A stretch of DNA of 48,485 bases from Symbiobacterium thermophilum (GCA_020725105.1 DYFQ01000020.1:1-48485), one strand, 5' to 3'. Positions 35,389 to 43,364 are shown, counted from the stretch's first letter. Numbers and translations: made by a program. The notes: generated by a model not told the origin, from the sequence alone.

Positions 35389-35552
35389 GGGCTGAGAAGG
35401 TGACGTACCACTACAACCTTCCTGGGGAATCGGGTCAGGCCCGTGGCATCTCGGTTACGTGCGGGGGCGGCCTGACGCCCACGGCACGGAACGCCACCTC
35501 AGCTCGACCTACGAGTTCGGTGCGGGCCAGATAGCGGGTCCACTAAAACGGG

Positions 35553-36325
35553 TCAAGCCCGCTTCCGCGCCTTGGAATTGGAACCCACCCCTCCGAAGCG
35601 ACAGAGCAGCCATAAAGCGGCCTGGGCTTGGAGGAGGATGGCGTCCGCAGGGATCGCCCTGGCCTTGTTTGGCGGTGCATCCGCCGGGTACCAGGAGCGC
35701 CGGGCGGCAACGCGCAGGCGCCATTTCGCCCCCGGCGGGACAAAGTGACGCTGGTACCGCGTCCGTTCCCCATTCACGCGCCGCTCGACGTCCATCCCGT
35801 ACGAGAGGTACCAGAGACCGGGCGTGGTCCGGTTGTCAGGTCGATGTGGCAGCCGGTGCTCCCTTACCGCCTTGTCCTTGTCAAAGAGTTGGGGCGCCGT
35901 CACTGCCAGCGGCCAGACGGTGATCCGCACCGCACCGCCGGCCTTGGTGTCCCCCCATACCGTGGCCTCCAGCTGACGCAGCGTCGCCACGTCCACGAAC
36001 CCGGCGTGCATCGTCCGCCACCACCAGCGCAACAGCCCCCGCAGGGTGGCCGGGCGCAGCTCGCAGTCCTCCCGCTGCTGGTGGGCTCCCGCCAGGAAGG
36101 CAGGCGTCATCAGCTCCAGGGTCAGCTCGCAGGCCAAGGGGGCCGGCCCCGCCACCCGCGACGGCTCCCCCCTGGCCGGCCGGAAACCACCGTAGCCGGC
36201 ATTGGTCTTGGCGCCGGCGCCGAGGTGAACCAGGGCCCCCTCCAGCCACTCCCACGCTAAGGCCAGGAGGTCGTCCGCCACGCCGGGGTGCCGCTTGGAG
36301 AGCGCGAAGCTGAAGGGCTCGCCGG
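35553..36325 (-). pseudogene. Fused Cmr6-Cmr1 type III-B CRISPR RAMP protein, truncated at both ends
   Basis: The frame (about 257 codons) begins, with no proper start, in the C-terminal part of Cmr6: LAWEWLEGALVHLGAGAKTNAGYG, the last motif of that family. A linker of about 15 residues (FRPARGEPSRVAGPAP) leads straight into the start of Cmr1: LTLELMTPAFLAGA, then CELRPATLRGLLRWWWR, and later LWLLCRFGGVGS. It ends just at the GGVGS-x-S-R-R-G-type motif, where full Cmr1 would go on for over 100 residues. The 5' end is cut at the comM junction near 36325. Cmr1 and Cmr6 are normally separate subunits of the Cmr effector. No Cmr2-5, Cas6 or array lies in the window, so this piece is dead, but it shows that a fused gene existed. 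GTG at 36281 could start a truncated product. Confidence 0.72.
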
Positions 36326-36844
36326 ATCGCCGCCGCCAACCCGTGTCCCTGCGGTTACCACTTCGGGGTGCGCGGCCGGCAATGCACCTGCCGGCCGGGC
36401 GACATCCGGCGCTACTTCGGCCGCATCTCGGGGCCCTTGCTGGACCGCATTGACCTTCAACTCACGGTGGAGCGGCCCGACTTCGACGTGGTCGACGGCG
36501 ACGGCCAGCCTGGGGAACCCTCGGCGGCCATCGCCCGGCGGGTGGCGCGCGCCCGGGCCGTGCAGGCCGAGCGATTCTGGGTCGACCACCGAAACGGTCA
36601 TCCCAAGACCAACGGCCGTATGACGCCCCAGGACCTGGCCCGCTTCTGCCGCCTGGACCGGGCCGGGCGGGAACTGTTGAAACAGGCCTACCACCGGCTG
36701 GGCCTATCCATCCGCACCCATCACCGCCTGCTGAAGGTGGCCAGGACCATCGCCGACCTGGACGGGGGCGAGCGGATCGAAGCCGACCACCTGGCCGAGG
36801 CCCTGCGCTATCGGATGCTGGACCTCCGGCGGTCGGGAGAGTGA
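36326..36844 (+). pseudogene. comM: comM (YifB), 3' fragment
   Basis: About 172 codons continue the comM gene after the island. The fragment opens at IAAANPCPCGYH, the zinc-type Cys cluster with CTCRPGDIRRY, then ISGPLLDRIDLQ (arginine-finger/sensor region), the RVARARAVQAERF segment and the C-terminal helical domain SIRTHHRLLKVARTIADLDGG. The TGA at 36842-36844 is in its natural place. Compared with the 5' fragment, about 130 codons are missing, covering Walker A, Walker B (FLDE) and the SPHHS region. The loss shows that more than a clean insertion took place. Confidence 0.92.
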
Positions 36845-36995
36845 GATTTCCCCGACCTGGACAAACCGTGTTCCGGTGACTCCCCTCCGGTGACAGGCCC
36901 GGGCGCGAATCGAACCCGGGAACGGTCCCGGCTTTACCCGGTGCCAGGCTCCGTGCTGAGCTCGGAGCCGGCGACGAGAGGGAAGGTGCTCACCG

Positions 36996-37280
36996 ATCGA
37001 ACTGCGCGGCGCCCGGAAAGACGAGTACCCGGCCGTCCGGGAGGTCATCGTCAGGGCCTTCACCGGCGGCGACGAGGGAGACCTGTGGGACTACCTGGTC
37101 GCCAACGACCCGGCGCTGCGCCCCGACGGGATACGGGTCGCGGTCGTAGAAGGACGGCCGGTAGCCTGTACGGTGGTCCTGCCCCGCCAGGTCCGCTCCC
37201 GGCGGGGCTGGGTGAAAGGGGCCGTCCTCACTGTACCCGTGCGCGGTGGGCCGGACGGCCCGGCCCTGGTATGGTCCTAG
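36996..37280 (+). pseudogene. GNAT acetyltransferase, N-terminal remnant
   Basis: The frame gives IELRGARKDEYPAVREV, GDLWDYLVANDPALRP, IRVAVVEGRPVACTVVLPRQVRSRRG and VKGAVLTVPVRGG, the pattern of the first strands of a GNAT domain as in Eis-like enzymes. It ends at a TAG shortly after the strand that should lead into the acetyl-CoA loop (R-G-x-G-x-A), which is absent. No start codon is found in frame near the first residue. It is a decayed gene fragment. The identification rests on pattern only. Confidence 0.45.
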
Positions 37281-37372
37281 CCTTTCGCTCGGTAGCCCGG
37301 TAGCCGGGCGGCGTTCAGGGTCACCGGCAGGATGCTGGCCTCGTGGACGAAGGTGGTGGCGAGGCGCCGCCT
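37277..37372 (-). pseudogene. Heavy-metal P-type ATPase, extreme C-terminus
   Basis: The minus strand encodes 31 residues RLATTFVHEASILPVTLNAARLP plus GYRAKG and a stop, split here for length. This fits the last transmembrane helix of P1B ATPases (VHEGS-x-L-x-V-x-L-NALRLL type). The rest of the gene is missing; the fragment begins just after the Crp/Fnr remnant. It and the regulator remnant point in the same direction and may once have been an operon. Confidence 0.5.
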
Positions 37373-37381
37373 TGATCCGGG

Positions 37382-37735
37382 TCAAGGCGGGTGGTCCAGT
37401 GCCGCGGCGGGGCTCAGGACCCCTTCCGCCTCAAGTTGACGCAACAGGCGGCTGAGGGTCTCGGGAGCGATGCCCGGACTCTCGGCCCACTCCCGCGGGT
37501 GAACGGCAGCCGCACCACGCCCTCGCCCCGGGCTCCGGCGAGGGACCGGAGCGACCGGAGCAGGCGCTCCCGCGCCGGCAGCAACCGGTAGGCGGCCACC
37601 TCCGCCTCGGCCGGCCAGCCGGCGGCGCAGCAGCCGAGCCAGGGCTCGGTGTTGCCGGGGCGTGAGTTCCCGCAAGGCCGGGACCGTCGGCAGGCAATCG
37701 GGTGGCTCGACAGCCTGGCCCTGCGTCTCACTCAT
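37382..37735 (-). pseudogene. Crp/Fnr family regulator, degraded
   Basis: Three frames must be joined to recover the protein. From ATG 37735: LRELTPRQHRALARLLRRRLA. In the second frame: AEAEVAAYRLLPARERLLRSL and GEGVVRLPFTR. In the third: EWAESPGIAPETLSRLLRQLEAEGVL then a stop. Together these match the C-terminal HTH part of Crp/Fnr regulators (LPLTR-x-EWA-x-x-GIAPETLSRLL). The cNMP-type sensor domain is absent. The ATG overlaps the end of the GH1 gene. At least two frameshifts and a large deletion make it a pseudogene. Confidence 0.65.
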
Positions 37736-39125
37736 CCTCCCCGCCTCCCGCCGGACCGGGCATAGCCACCGCGTTCTGCCGGACGACTTCACGGAACCAG
37801 GCGAAGCTTGCCTTGGGTATCCGCCGGCGACCGTGGTCGAAGTCCACGTAGAGCAGACCGAAGCGCCGATCAAGGCCGTGGTGCCACTCCAGGTTGTCCA
37901 TGAGGCTCCACACGAACAGGCCCCGCACGTCGACGCCGGCGGTCAGGGCCCGGTGAAGCTGGACCAGGTGGTCGCGGAGGTAGGCCACGCGCTGGGGGTC
38001 ATGAACCCGCCCGTCCGCGGCGGGCCGGTCGTCGAAGGCCGCCCCGCACTCGGTCACGTACAGCGGAACGGGGCCGTAGTCCCGGTGGATCCTGGTGAGC
38101 ACCTCGTACAGCCCCTCCGGGTAGATCTCCCAGCCCATGGCGGTGGTGGGCCCCGCCGGCGGGAGCTGCCGGGAGCCCTGGAACAGGTTCCAGGGGTCCG
38201 CCCGGTGCACGACCCGGCTGTAGTACTGGACGCCCAGAAAGTCGATGGGCTCGGCGATGAGTTCCGCGTCGCCGGGACGCACGGGCGGGCCGGCCAGCCG
38301 GCGGGCCAGGTAGCGCCGGACGTCCGCCGGATAGTCCCCCTTCAGGAGCGCGTCCAGAAACCAGCGGTTAACCGCCGCGTCGGCCCGCCGGGCGGCGGCC
38401 ACGTCGGCGGGCCGGTCGGACGCCGGCTGCTGCGGCCACAGAAACAAGGTGATCCCGATCCGGCTCCCGGCCGGCGCCAGTTGCCGGAAGGCCCGCACCG
38501 CCAGGCCGTGCGACACCAGCAGGTGGTGGGCCACCCGCGCGAAAAGCCACGGTCGCCGGAGGCCGGGCGCGTGCTCGCCGGTGACGTGGCCCAGGTAGGC
38601 GACGACGAAGGGCTCGTTGTGGGTCATCCAGAGGGGCACGTCGGCGCCCAGGTGCCGGAAGAGGGTGGCGGCATAGTCGCAGAAGCGGTAGGCCGTGTCC
38701 CGGTTGGCCCAGCCGCCGCGGTCCTGCAGGGCCTGGGGCAGGTCCCAGTGGTAAAGGGTCACGGCCGGCCGGACAGCGCGCTTGACGAGGGCGTCGACCA
38801 GCCGGCGGTAGAAGTCCAACCCGCGCCGGTCCGGGCGACCGCCGCCGGTCGGAAACACCCGCGGCCAGGCGACCGAGAACCGGTAGGCGCCGACTCCCAG
38901 ATCTGCCAGGTGGGCCACGTCCTCTTCCCACCGGCGGTAGTGGTCGCACGCCTCCAGGGCGCCGAGGCCGCCGGCCACGCCGCCCCGCCGGGCGAAGCGG
39001 TCCCAGATGGACTCGCCCCTGCCGTCCAGGTCGAGGCCGCCCTCGATCTGCGGCGCGGCGGTGGCCACGCCCCACAGAAACCCGTCGGGAAACCCGAGGA
39101 GCCGGCAGGTGTCGCTCTCAGCCAC
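37728..39125 (-). CDS. Glycoside hydrolase family 1 beta-glucosidase
   Basis: The 465-residue cytoplasmic enzyme has the GH1 pattern: FPDGFLWGVATAAPQIEG, SIWDRFA, YRFSVAWPRVFP, HWDLPQAL, the acid/base Glu 171 in THNEP, and the nucleophile Glu 359 in YVTECGAAF. The family consensus at the nucleophile is T-E-N-G; here it is T-E-C-G. The glycone-site segment DNLEWHHG keeps the key Glu and Trp. It should cleave beta-glucosides or galactosides. Start GTG at 39125. It stands between rnhB and the decay zone, not part of the conserved cluster, and there is no sugar transporter nearby. Confidence 0.93.
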   Translation of the reverse strand: MAESDTCRLLGFPDGFLWGVATAAPQIEGGLDLDGRGESIWDRFARRGGVAGGLGALEACDHYRRWEEDVAHLADLGVGAYRFSVAWPRVFPTGGGRPDRRGLDFYRRLVDALVKRAVRPAVTLYHWDLPQALQDRGGWANRDTAYRFCDYAATLFRHLGADVPLWMTHNEPFVVAYLGHVTGEHAPGLRRPWLFARVAHHLLVSHGLAVRAFRQLAPAGSRIGITLFLWPQQPASDRPADVAAARRADAAVNRWFLDALLKGDYPADVRRYLARRLAGPPVRPGDAELIAEPIDFLGVQYYSRVVHRADPWNLFQGSRQLPPAGPTTAMGWEIYPEGLYEVLTRIHRDYGPVPLYVTECGAAFDDRPAADGRVHDPQRVAYLRDHLVQLHRALTAGVDVRGLFVWSLMDNLEWHHGLDRRFGLLYVDFDHGRRRIPKASFAWFREVVRQNAVAMPGPAGGGEDE

Positions 39126-39178
39126 GCCAGCGCCTCCCCTGCGCTCCCACCGCGGATCGGCCGGAGAACGCCGCCCGG

Positions 39179-40003
39179 TTACCCCGGCCGGGTTGACAGC
39201 AGCTTCCGGAGGAACCGGCGCCGGTGGACGGGCGCCGGGCCCAGACGGAGGATGGCCTCCACGTGCTCCCGGGTGGCGTAGCCCTTGTGCCGGGCCAGCC
39301 CGTAGCCGGGAAAGTCACGGTCCAGTTCGCCCATGATCCGGTCCCGGGCCACCTTGGCCACGATGGAGGCGGCCGCGATGGAGGCCGACTTGGCATCGCC
39401 CCGCACGATGGCCGTCTGGTCGATCCCCAGGTGGGGGATGGGCCAGCCGCCGTCCACCAGGACGTGGTCCGGCCGCGGGTCGAGCCGCCTCACCGCCTCA
39501 CCCAGGGCCAGCAGCCCGGCCCGGAAGATGTTCAGCCGCTCGATGCGGTCCACGCCAACCACGCCCAGGCCGACGGCGGTGGCAACCGAGCAGATCTCGC
39601 GGTAAAGGGCCGTCCGGCCGGCAGGGGTGAGTTGCTTGGAGTCGTTCAGCCCGGGGATAAAGACCTCGGGCGGCAGGATCACCGCGGCGGCCACCACCGG
39701 GCCGGCCAGCGGGCCCTTGCGCGCCTCGTCGGCCCCTGCCACCAGCCGGGCGCCCCGGTCACGGGCCTCGCGCTCGTACCGGTGAAGCCTGGCCAGGCGG
39801 GCCGTCTCGGCCTCGGCCGCCTCCAGCCGGGCCCGTAGCCGGCGGGCCAGCCGCTGCACGGCCCGCCGCGAGTCGGCTTCCAGGCGCGGCAGTACCCGCC
39901 GGCCGGCGGCCGCCCCGCCCCGGGCCAGCCACTCGTCGACCCAGGCCTCCACGGCCCGCAACGGGAGGGTGGAAAAGTCCGGGATGCGCCGCCCCCTGGC
40001 CAC
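39179..40003 (-). CDS. rnhB: Ribonuclease HII
   Basis: RNase HII cuts RNA, including single ribonucleotides, in DNA duplexes. The 274-residue protein has an N-terminal extension of about 88 residues, as in B. subtilis, then the catalytic core: ADE (Asp 92, Glu 93), LNDSKQLTP, VLVDGG (Asp 184), DAKSASIAAASIVAKVARD (Asp 221). The usual G-R-G after the first acidic pair, which reads the ribonucleotide junction, is R-K-G here (DEARKGPLAGP). Start GTG 40003. It follows rbgA, the standard order. Confidence 0.94.
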   Translation of the reverse strand: MARGRRIPDFSTLPLRAVEAWVDEWLARGGAAAGRRVLPRLEADSRRAVQRLARRLRARLEAAEAETARLARLHRYEREARDRGARLVAGADEARKGPLAGPVVAAAVILPPEVFIPGLNDSKQLTPAGRTALYREICSVATAVGLGVVGVDRIERLNIFRAGLLALGEAVRRLDPRPDHVLVDGGWPIPHLGIDQTAIVRGDAKSASIAAASIVAKVARDRIMGELDRDFPGYGLARHKGYATREHVEAILRLGPAPVHRRRFLRKLLSTRPG

Positions 40004-40095
40004 CGGGGGCCCCCCTTCGGCGGTCTCCCCCGAGTATTCCCCGGCACCGGAGTGAACTTCCTGCTCCGCCCGGCAGTGAGCGGTCGCGACCGGCG

Positions 40096-40992
40096 CTAGG
40101 CGGTCGGGTGGCCGCCCGCCGGCGGGTCGTCCAGGGTAAGCCGGCCCAGCCGGCCGGCGCGGAACTCGAGGATCAGGCGTTCCGCCGCCCGGCCCACGTC
40201 GGGCAGGCCTCCCGCCCCCACAAACCGCCAGCGCCGCGCCATCGCCCCGAGGACCGCGTCACAGTCCGGCGGGAGTTCCCCTCCCGCCGTCCACGACTCG
40301 GCCGGCAAGGCGCCGGGCGCCCGACCTCGTAGCCACCGGACCAGCCAGCGGGCCACCTCCAGGCTGTCGTAGGTCCCCGCGGCGAGGGCTCCGGTCAGGG
40401 CCAGGCGAACCGCCCGCTCCCCGTCGGCCGGCTGGGGCCAGAGCACCCCCGGCATGTCCAGGACCTCCAGCTCCCCGGCGCGAATCCACTGGGGCCCGCG
40501 GGTGATCCCCGGGACGCCGCCGGTGCGGGCCCTGGCCCGGCCCAACAGCCGGTTGAGCAGCGACGACTTGCCCACGTTGGGGATGCCCACCACCACGATG
40601 CGGGGCGGTCTCGGCCGCCGGCCCCTGGCCGCCTCCCGCTCCAGGGTGACGCGGCTGAGCCGCCCGACGCTGTGGCGGAGGGGGCCAAAACCGGTGCCCC
40701 GGCGGCTCTGAACGGGCCAGGCGGGTTGGCCGGCCTCCCGGTATGCCGAGGCCCAGGCCCGGGTGGCGTCGGGGTCGGCCAGGTCCGCCTTGTTGAGGGC
40801 GATGACCAGCGGCTTTCCCCGCACCAGGCCGGGCATCTCCGGGTGGCGGCTCGAGACGGGGATCCTGGCGTCCAGCACCTCCACCACGCAATCGACCACC
40901 GGCAGGTACTCCAGGATCAGGCGCCTGGCCCTGGCGGCGTGGCCGGGGTAGCTCCCGGTGACGGGTCCTGCACCTTCCCGCGGACCGTCCAT
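40096..40992 (-). CDS. rbgA: Ribosome biogenesis GTPase RbgA (YlqF)
   Basis: RbgA is needed for late assembly of the 50S subunit in Bacillota. The 298-residue protein is a circularly permuted GTPase: G4 NKAD at 67-70 comes first, G1 GIPNVGKSS at 136-144 later, and G3 DMPG at 179-182. The N-terminal PGHAARARR is the conserved start region. A C-terminal helical domain follows. ATG at 40992 with GGAGG 5 nt upstream; it lies 13 nt after lepB. Gene order lepB-rbgA-rnhB supports the call. Confidence 0.94.
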   Translation of the reverse strand: MDGPREGAGPVTGSYPGHAARARRLILEYLPVVDCVVEVLDARIPVSSRHPEMPGLVRGKPLVIALNKADLADPDATRAWASAYREAGQPAWPVQSRRGTGFGPLRHSVGRLSRVTLEREAARGRRPRPPRIVVVGIPNVGKSSLLNRLLGRARARTGGVPGITRGPQWIRAGELEVLDMPGVLWPQPADGERAVRLALTGALAAGTYDSLEVARWLVRWLRGRAPGALPAESWTAGGELPPDCDAVLGAMARRWRFVGAGGLPDVGRAAERLILEFRAGRLGRLTLDDPPAGGHPTA

Positions 40993-41005
40993 GCGGGCCT
41001 CCGGT

Positions 41006-41575
41006 CTAGAGGCCGGCCGGGGCCGGGGCCGCCTGGGCTGGCCCGGGCTCCGAGACGACGCTGATCAGGTGCAGCCGGCTCAGCGGCCAGTACAGCAGGA
41101 AGGCCCGGCCCTTGACGTAGCGGGTGGGGAAGGGGCCGAAGACCCGGCTGTCCTCGGAGTTGCGCCGGTTGTCGCCCAGGACGTAGACGTGTCCGGGCGG
41201 CACCAGGACCGCGGGGTGGGTGGCGAAGTCCTGGCTCTGGACGTATGGCTCCATCAGAAACCGGCCGTCCACGAAGACCCTGCCCTCCCGGATCTCCACC
41301 GTCTCGCCGGCCACGGCCACCACCCGCTTGATGAAGTCCCGGGAGGGGTTGAAAGGGTAGCGGAAGACCACGATGTCCCCCCGCTGGGGCTCACGGATGC
41401 GATAGACGAGCTTGTTGACAAAGAGCCGCTCCCCGTTGTGCAGGGTCGGCTCCATGGAGTAACCGATGACCAGAAACGATTCGAGGACAAAGGCGCGGAC
41501 CAGCAAGGCCAGCACCAGCGCGACCGCAATGGTTTCGACAAGCTCGAGCGCCGCGCGCCTCCGCGTGCCGGGCAT
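41006..41575 (-). CDS. lepB: Signal peptidase I
   Basis: LepB removes signal peptides of exported proteins at the outer face of the membrane. The 189-residue protein has one N-terminal membrane helix (residues 14-32), the nucleophile Ser 40 in GYSMEPTL, the general base Lys 83 in RDFIKRVVA, and box E GDNRRNSEDSR. It is the short single-helix Bacillota type. ATG at 41575, 15 nt after rplS. A second copy is common in Bacillota, but none is seen in this window. The C-terminus is Ala/Pro-rich and unconserved. Confidence 0.95.
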   Translation of the reverse strand: MPGTRRRAALELVETIAVALVLALLVRAFVLESFLVIGYSMEPTLHNGERLFVNKLVYRIREPQRGDIVVFRYPFNPSRDFIKRVVAVAGETVEIREGRVFVDGRFLMEPYVQSQDFATHPAVLVPPGHVYVLGDNRRNSEDSRVFGPFPTRYVKGRAFLLYWPLSRLHLISVVSEPGPAQAAPAPAGL

Positions 41576-41590
41576 GCAGGCCCGCCCCCG

Positions 41591-41932
41591 TTACGGGCGC
41601 TTTTCCTTGATCCGTGCGGCCTTCCCGGTCAGCTTCCGCAGGTAGTAGAGCTTGGCCCGGCGAACGTCACCCCGCCGCACGACCTCGATCCGCTCGATCC
41701 GTGGTGAGTGCAGCGGGAAGGTGCGCTCCACTCCCACGCCGTAGCTGATCTTGCGCACGGTGAAGGTCTCCGAGAGCCCGCCGCCCTTGCGGTCGATGAC
41801 CGCGCCGTCGAAGACCTGGACCCTTTCACGGCCGCCCTCGACGACCTTGAAGTGGACGCGGACGGAATCGCCCGGGCCGAACTCGGGAATCTCCTTGGTC
41901 TGCTCCGCTTCCACCAGGCGAATCAGGTCCAC
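41591..41932 (-). CDS. rplS: 50S ribosomal protein L19
   Basis: L19 lies at the 30S-50S interface. From GTG 41932 the protein is 113 residues: [39 protein letters not shown], then [18 protein letters not shown] and RRAKLYYLR, all typical. I chose this start over the TTG at 41956 because GGAGGAGG lies just before it and the length matches the family. A good promoter is directly upstream, so it can be expressed independently of trmD. Confidence 0.95.
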   Translation of the reverse strand: MDLIRLVEAEQTKEIPEFGPGDSVRVHFKVVEGGRERVQVFDGAVIDRKGGGLSETFTVRKISYGVGVERTFPLHSPRIERIEVVRRGDVRRAKLYYLRKLTGKAARIKEKRP

Positions 41933-41961
41933 TTCGCCCGCCTCCTCCCGCAACACAGCAA

Positions 41962-41990
41962 ATTATAGCACTTCACCCTGATGGCAACAA
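41962..41990 (-). promoter_or_regulatory. Predicted sigma-A promoter of rplS
   Basis: Minus strand TTGTTG (41990-41985), 17-bp spacer, perfect TATAAT (41967-41962), about 30 nt before the rplS start. Confidence 0.65.
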
Positions 41991-42041
41991 CGAGCTTCCT
42001 GGCTTCTCGCCGGCCCTGCCGGGCTCCGCCACCGGGCCGGC

Positions 42042-42779
42042 CTATCCCTCGGGCGCGTCGCCCCTGGCCAGAGCTTCCAGGTACGCGCGGTCCTCGTCGT
42101 CCAGTTCCGCCCCGGCCAGCAGGTCCGGCCGCCGGAGCCAGGTCAGCCTCAAGGCCTGGCGGCGCCGCCACCGGGCGATGGCGCCGTGGTTCCCGGAGAG
42201 CAAGATCTCCGGGACGGCCAGTCCACGGTAGACGGCGGGCCGGGTGTACTGGGGGTATTCCAAGAGCCCCCGGGCGAAAGACTCCTCGGCCAGCGACGCT
42301 TCCTCACCCAGGGCGCCGGGCAACAGCCGGACGGTGGCGTCGATGGTCACCATCGCCGCCAGCTCGCCACCCGACAGCACGTAGTCGCCCAGGGACAGTT
42401 CCTCGTCCACCAGGCTCTCGGCCACCCGCTCGTCCACGCCCTCGTAGTGGCCGCAGATGAACACCAGGTGCCGCCGGGCCGCCAGGGTCCGGGCCGTTTC
42501 CTGGTCCAGCCGCCGGCCCCGGGGGCTCATCAGGATGACCCGGTCCGGGCGCCGGCCGGCCGCGGCGACCAGGGCGTCCATGGCCTCGAAGATGGGCTCC
42601 GGCTTCATCACCATGCCGGCCCCGCCGCCGTACGGGTAGTCGTCGGCCGTCCGGTGCCGGTCGTGGGTGTAGTCCCGCAGGTCGTGAACGCGGAGCGTCC
42701 ACAGGCCCCGTTCCGTGGCGCGGCCGGGGATGCTGTGGCCGAGCGGCCCCGGAAACATCTCGGGGAACAGGGTCAGCAC
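42042..42779 (-). CDS. trmD: tRNA (guanine-N1)-methyltransferase
   Basis: TrmD methylates G37 of tRNAs and prevents +1 frameshifting. The 245-residue SPOUT-knot enzyme shows LTLFPEMF, the [23 protein letters not shown] block in short parts, the knot motif [15 protein letters not shown] and [14 protein letters not shown]. Its start is GTG 42779 with only a weak GAG upstream, 12 nt after the rimM stop, so it is probably coupled to rimM. The few residues that often precede LTLFPEMF are missing, but a TGA two to three codons upstream limits the extension. Confidence 0.95.
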   Translation of the reverse strand: MLTLFPEMFPGPLGHSIPGRATERGLWTLRVHDLRDYTHDRHRTADDYPYGGGAGMVMKPEPIFEAMDALVAAAGRRPDRVILMSPRGRRLDQETARTLAARRHLVFICGHYEGVDERVAESLVDEELSLGDYVLSGGELAAMVTIDATVRLLPGALGEEASLAEESFARGLLEYPQYTRPAVYRGLAVPEILLSGNHGAIARWRRRQALRLTWLRRPDLLAGAELDDEDRAYLEALARGDAPEG

Positions 42780-42791
42780 CTCGACCAGCAG

Positions 42792-43364
42792 TCAAGCATC
42801 GCCACCTTCGACCGTTTCTTCCTCCATCGGCCGGATCACGACCCGTCCGTCGCCGGGGGAGACGTCCGCCACCGCCTCGCGGATGGCCGGAACCAGGAGT
42901 TCGCGGCCGTCGGCCCGCTCCACCACGAACACGTCGTTGGCCGGCCGCCTGAGCACGTCCTTCAGGCGCCCCACCGGGTTGCCGTGGGTATCCACGACCT
43001 CCAGCCCGATCAACTGATAGATGTAGAAGTGGCCTTCCGGCAGCGGCGCCGCCTCGGTCGCCGGAACCTTGAGGTACCACCCCTGCAGCTTGCGGGCTTC
43101 CTCCGGCGTGTCGACCCCCTCGAACCGGACGAGCAGGGCATCCCGGTCCCACCTCACGCCCGCCACGTTTACCGGACGGCCGCCGGCGGCCGGGTTCTTC
43201 CCTTCCGGGCTCAGAAAGACCCGGCGAAGGTCGCTGAAGCGCGCGGGAACGTCTGACAGAGGCTCCACTCTCACTTCACCGCCGGTGCCGTGGGGCCGGG
43301 TCACCCAGCCGATGGCCAGGTAAACGGAGTCCCGGGACTGGCTTCCCTCCGGCGAACCGGCCAT
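42792..43364 (-). CDS. rimM: 16S rRNA processing protein RimM
   Basis: RimM helps mature the 30S head. The 190-residue protein has the N-terminal domain with AIGWVTRPHGTGGEVRVEPLSD, VRFEGVDTPEEARKLQG, then the PRC-barrel domain with YQLIGLEVVDTHGNPVGRLKDVLRRPANDVFVV in successive blocks and LLVPAI. ATG at 43364 directly abuts the khpA stop. Order rpsP-khpA-rimM-trmD is typical. Confidence 0.95.
   Translation of the reverse strand: MAGSPEGSQSRDSVYLAIGWVTRPHGTGGEVRVEPLSDVPARFSDLRRVFLSPEGKNPAAGGRPVNVAGVRWDRDALLVRFEGVDTPEEARKLQGWYLKVPATEAAPLPEGHFYIYQLIGLEVVDTHGNPVGRLKDVLRRPANDVFVVERADGRELLVPAIREAVADVSPGDGRVVIRPMEEETVEGGDA

Noticed and set aside
35400-35536. Short plus-strand frame of 45 codons starting GTG at 35400
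   Set aside because: The start site is weak, and the product has no recognisable pattern and a composition like noncoding frames.
28124-36325. A CRISPR array accompanying the Cmr remnant
   Set aside because: No direct repeats with regular spacing were found by eye in the island. Only a single inverted repeat at 35344-35388 is present.
28124-36325. Chimeric assembly joining unrelated contigs
   Set aside because: Both sides carry parts of the same comM gene and the flanking order (dprA-yraN-comM on one side, rnhB-rbgA on the other) fits one locus. An artifact is unlikely but only reads could rule it out.
36896-36960. A tRNA-like T-loop (minus strand GGTTCGATTC) downstream of comM
   Set aside because: The bases flanking the loop do not form a T-stem, and no acceptor, D or anticodon arm can be built. 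It is more likely a chance match.
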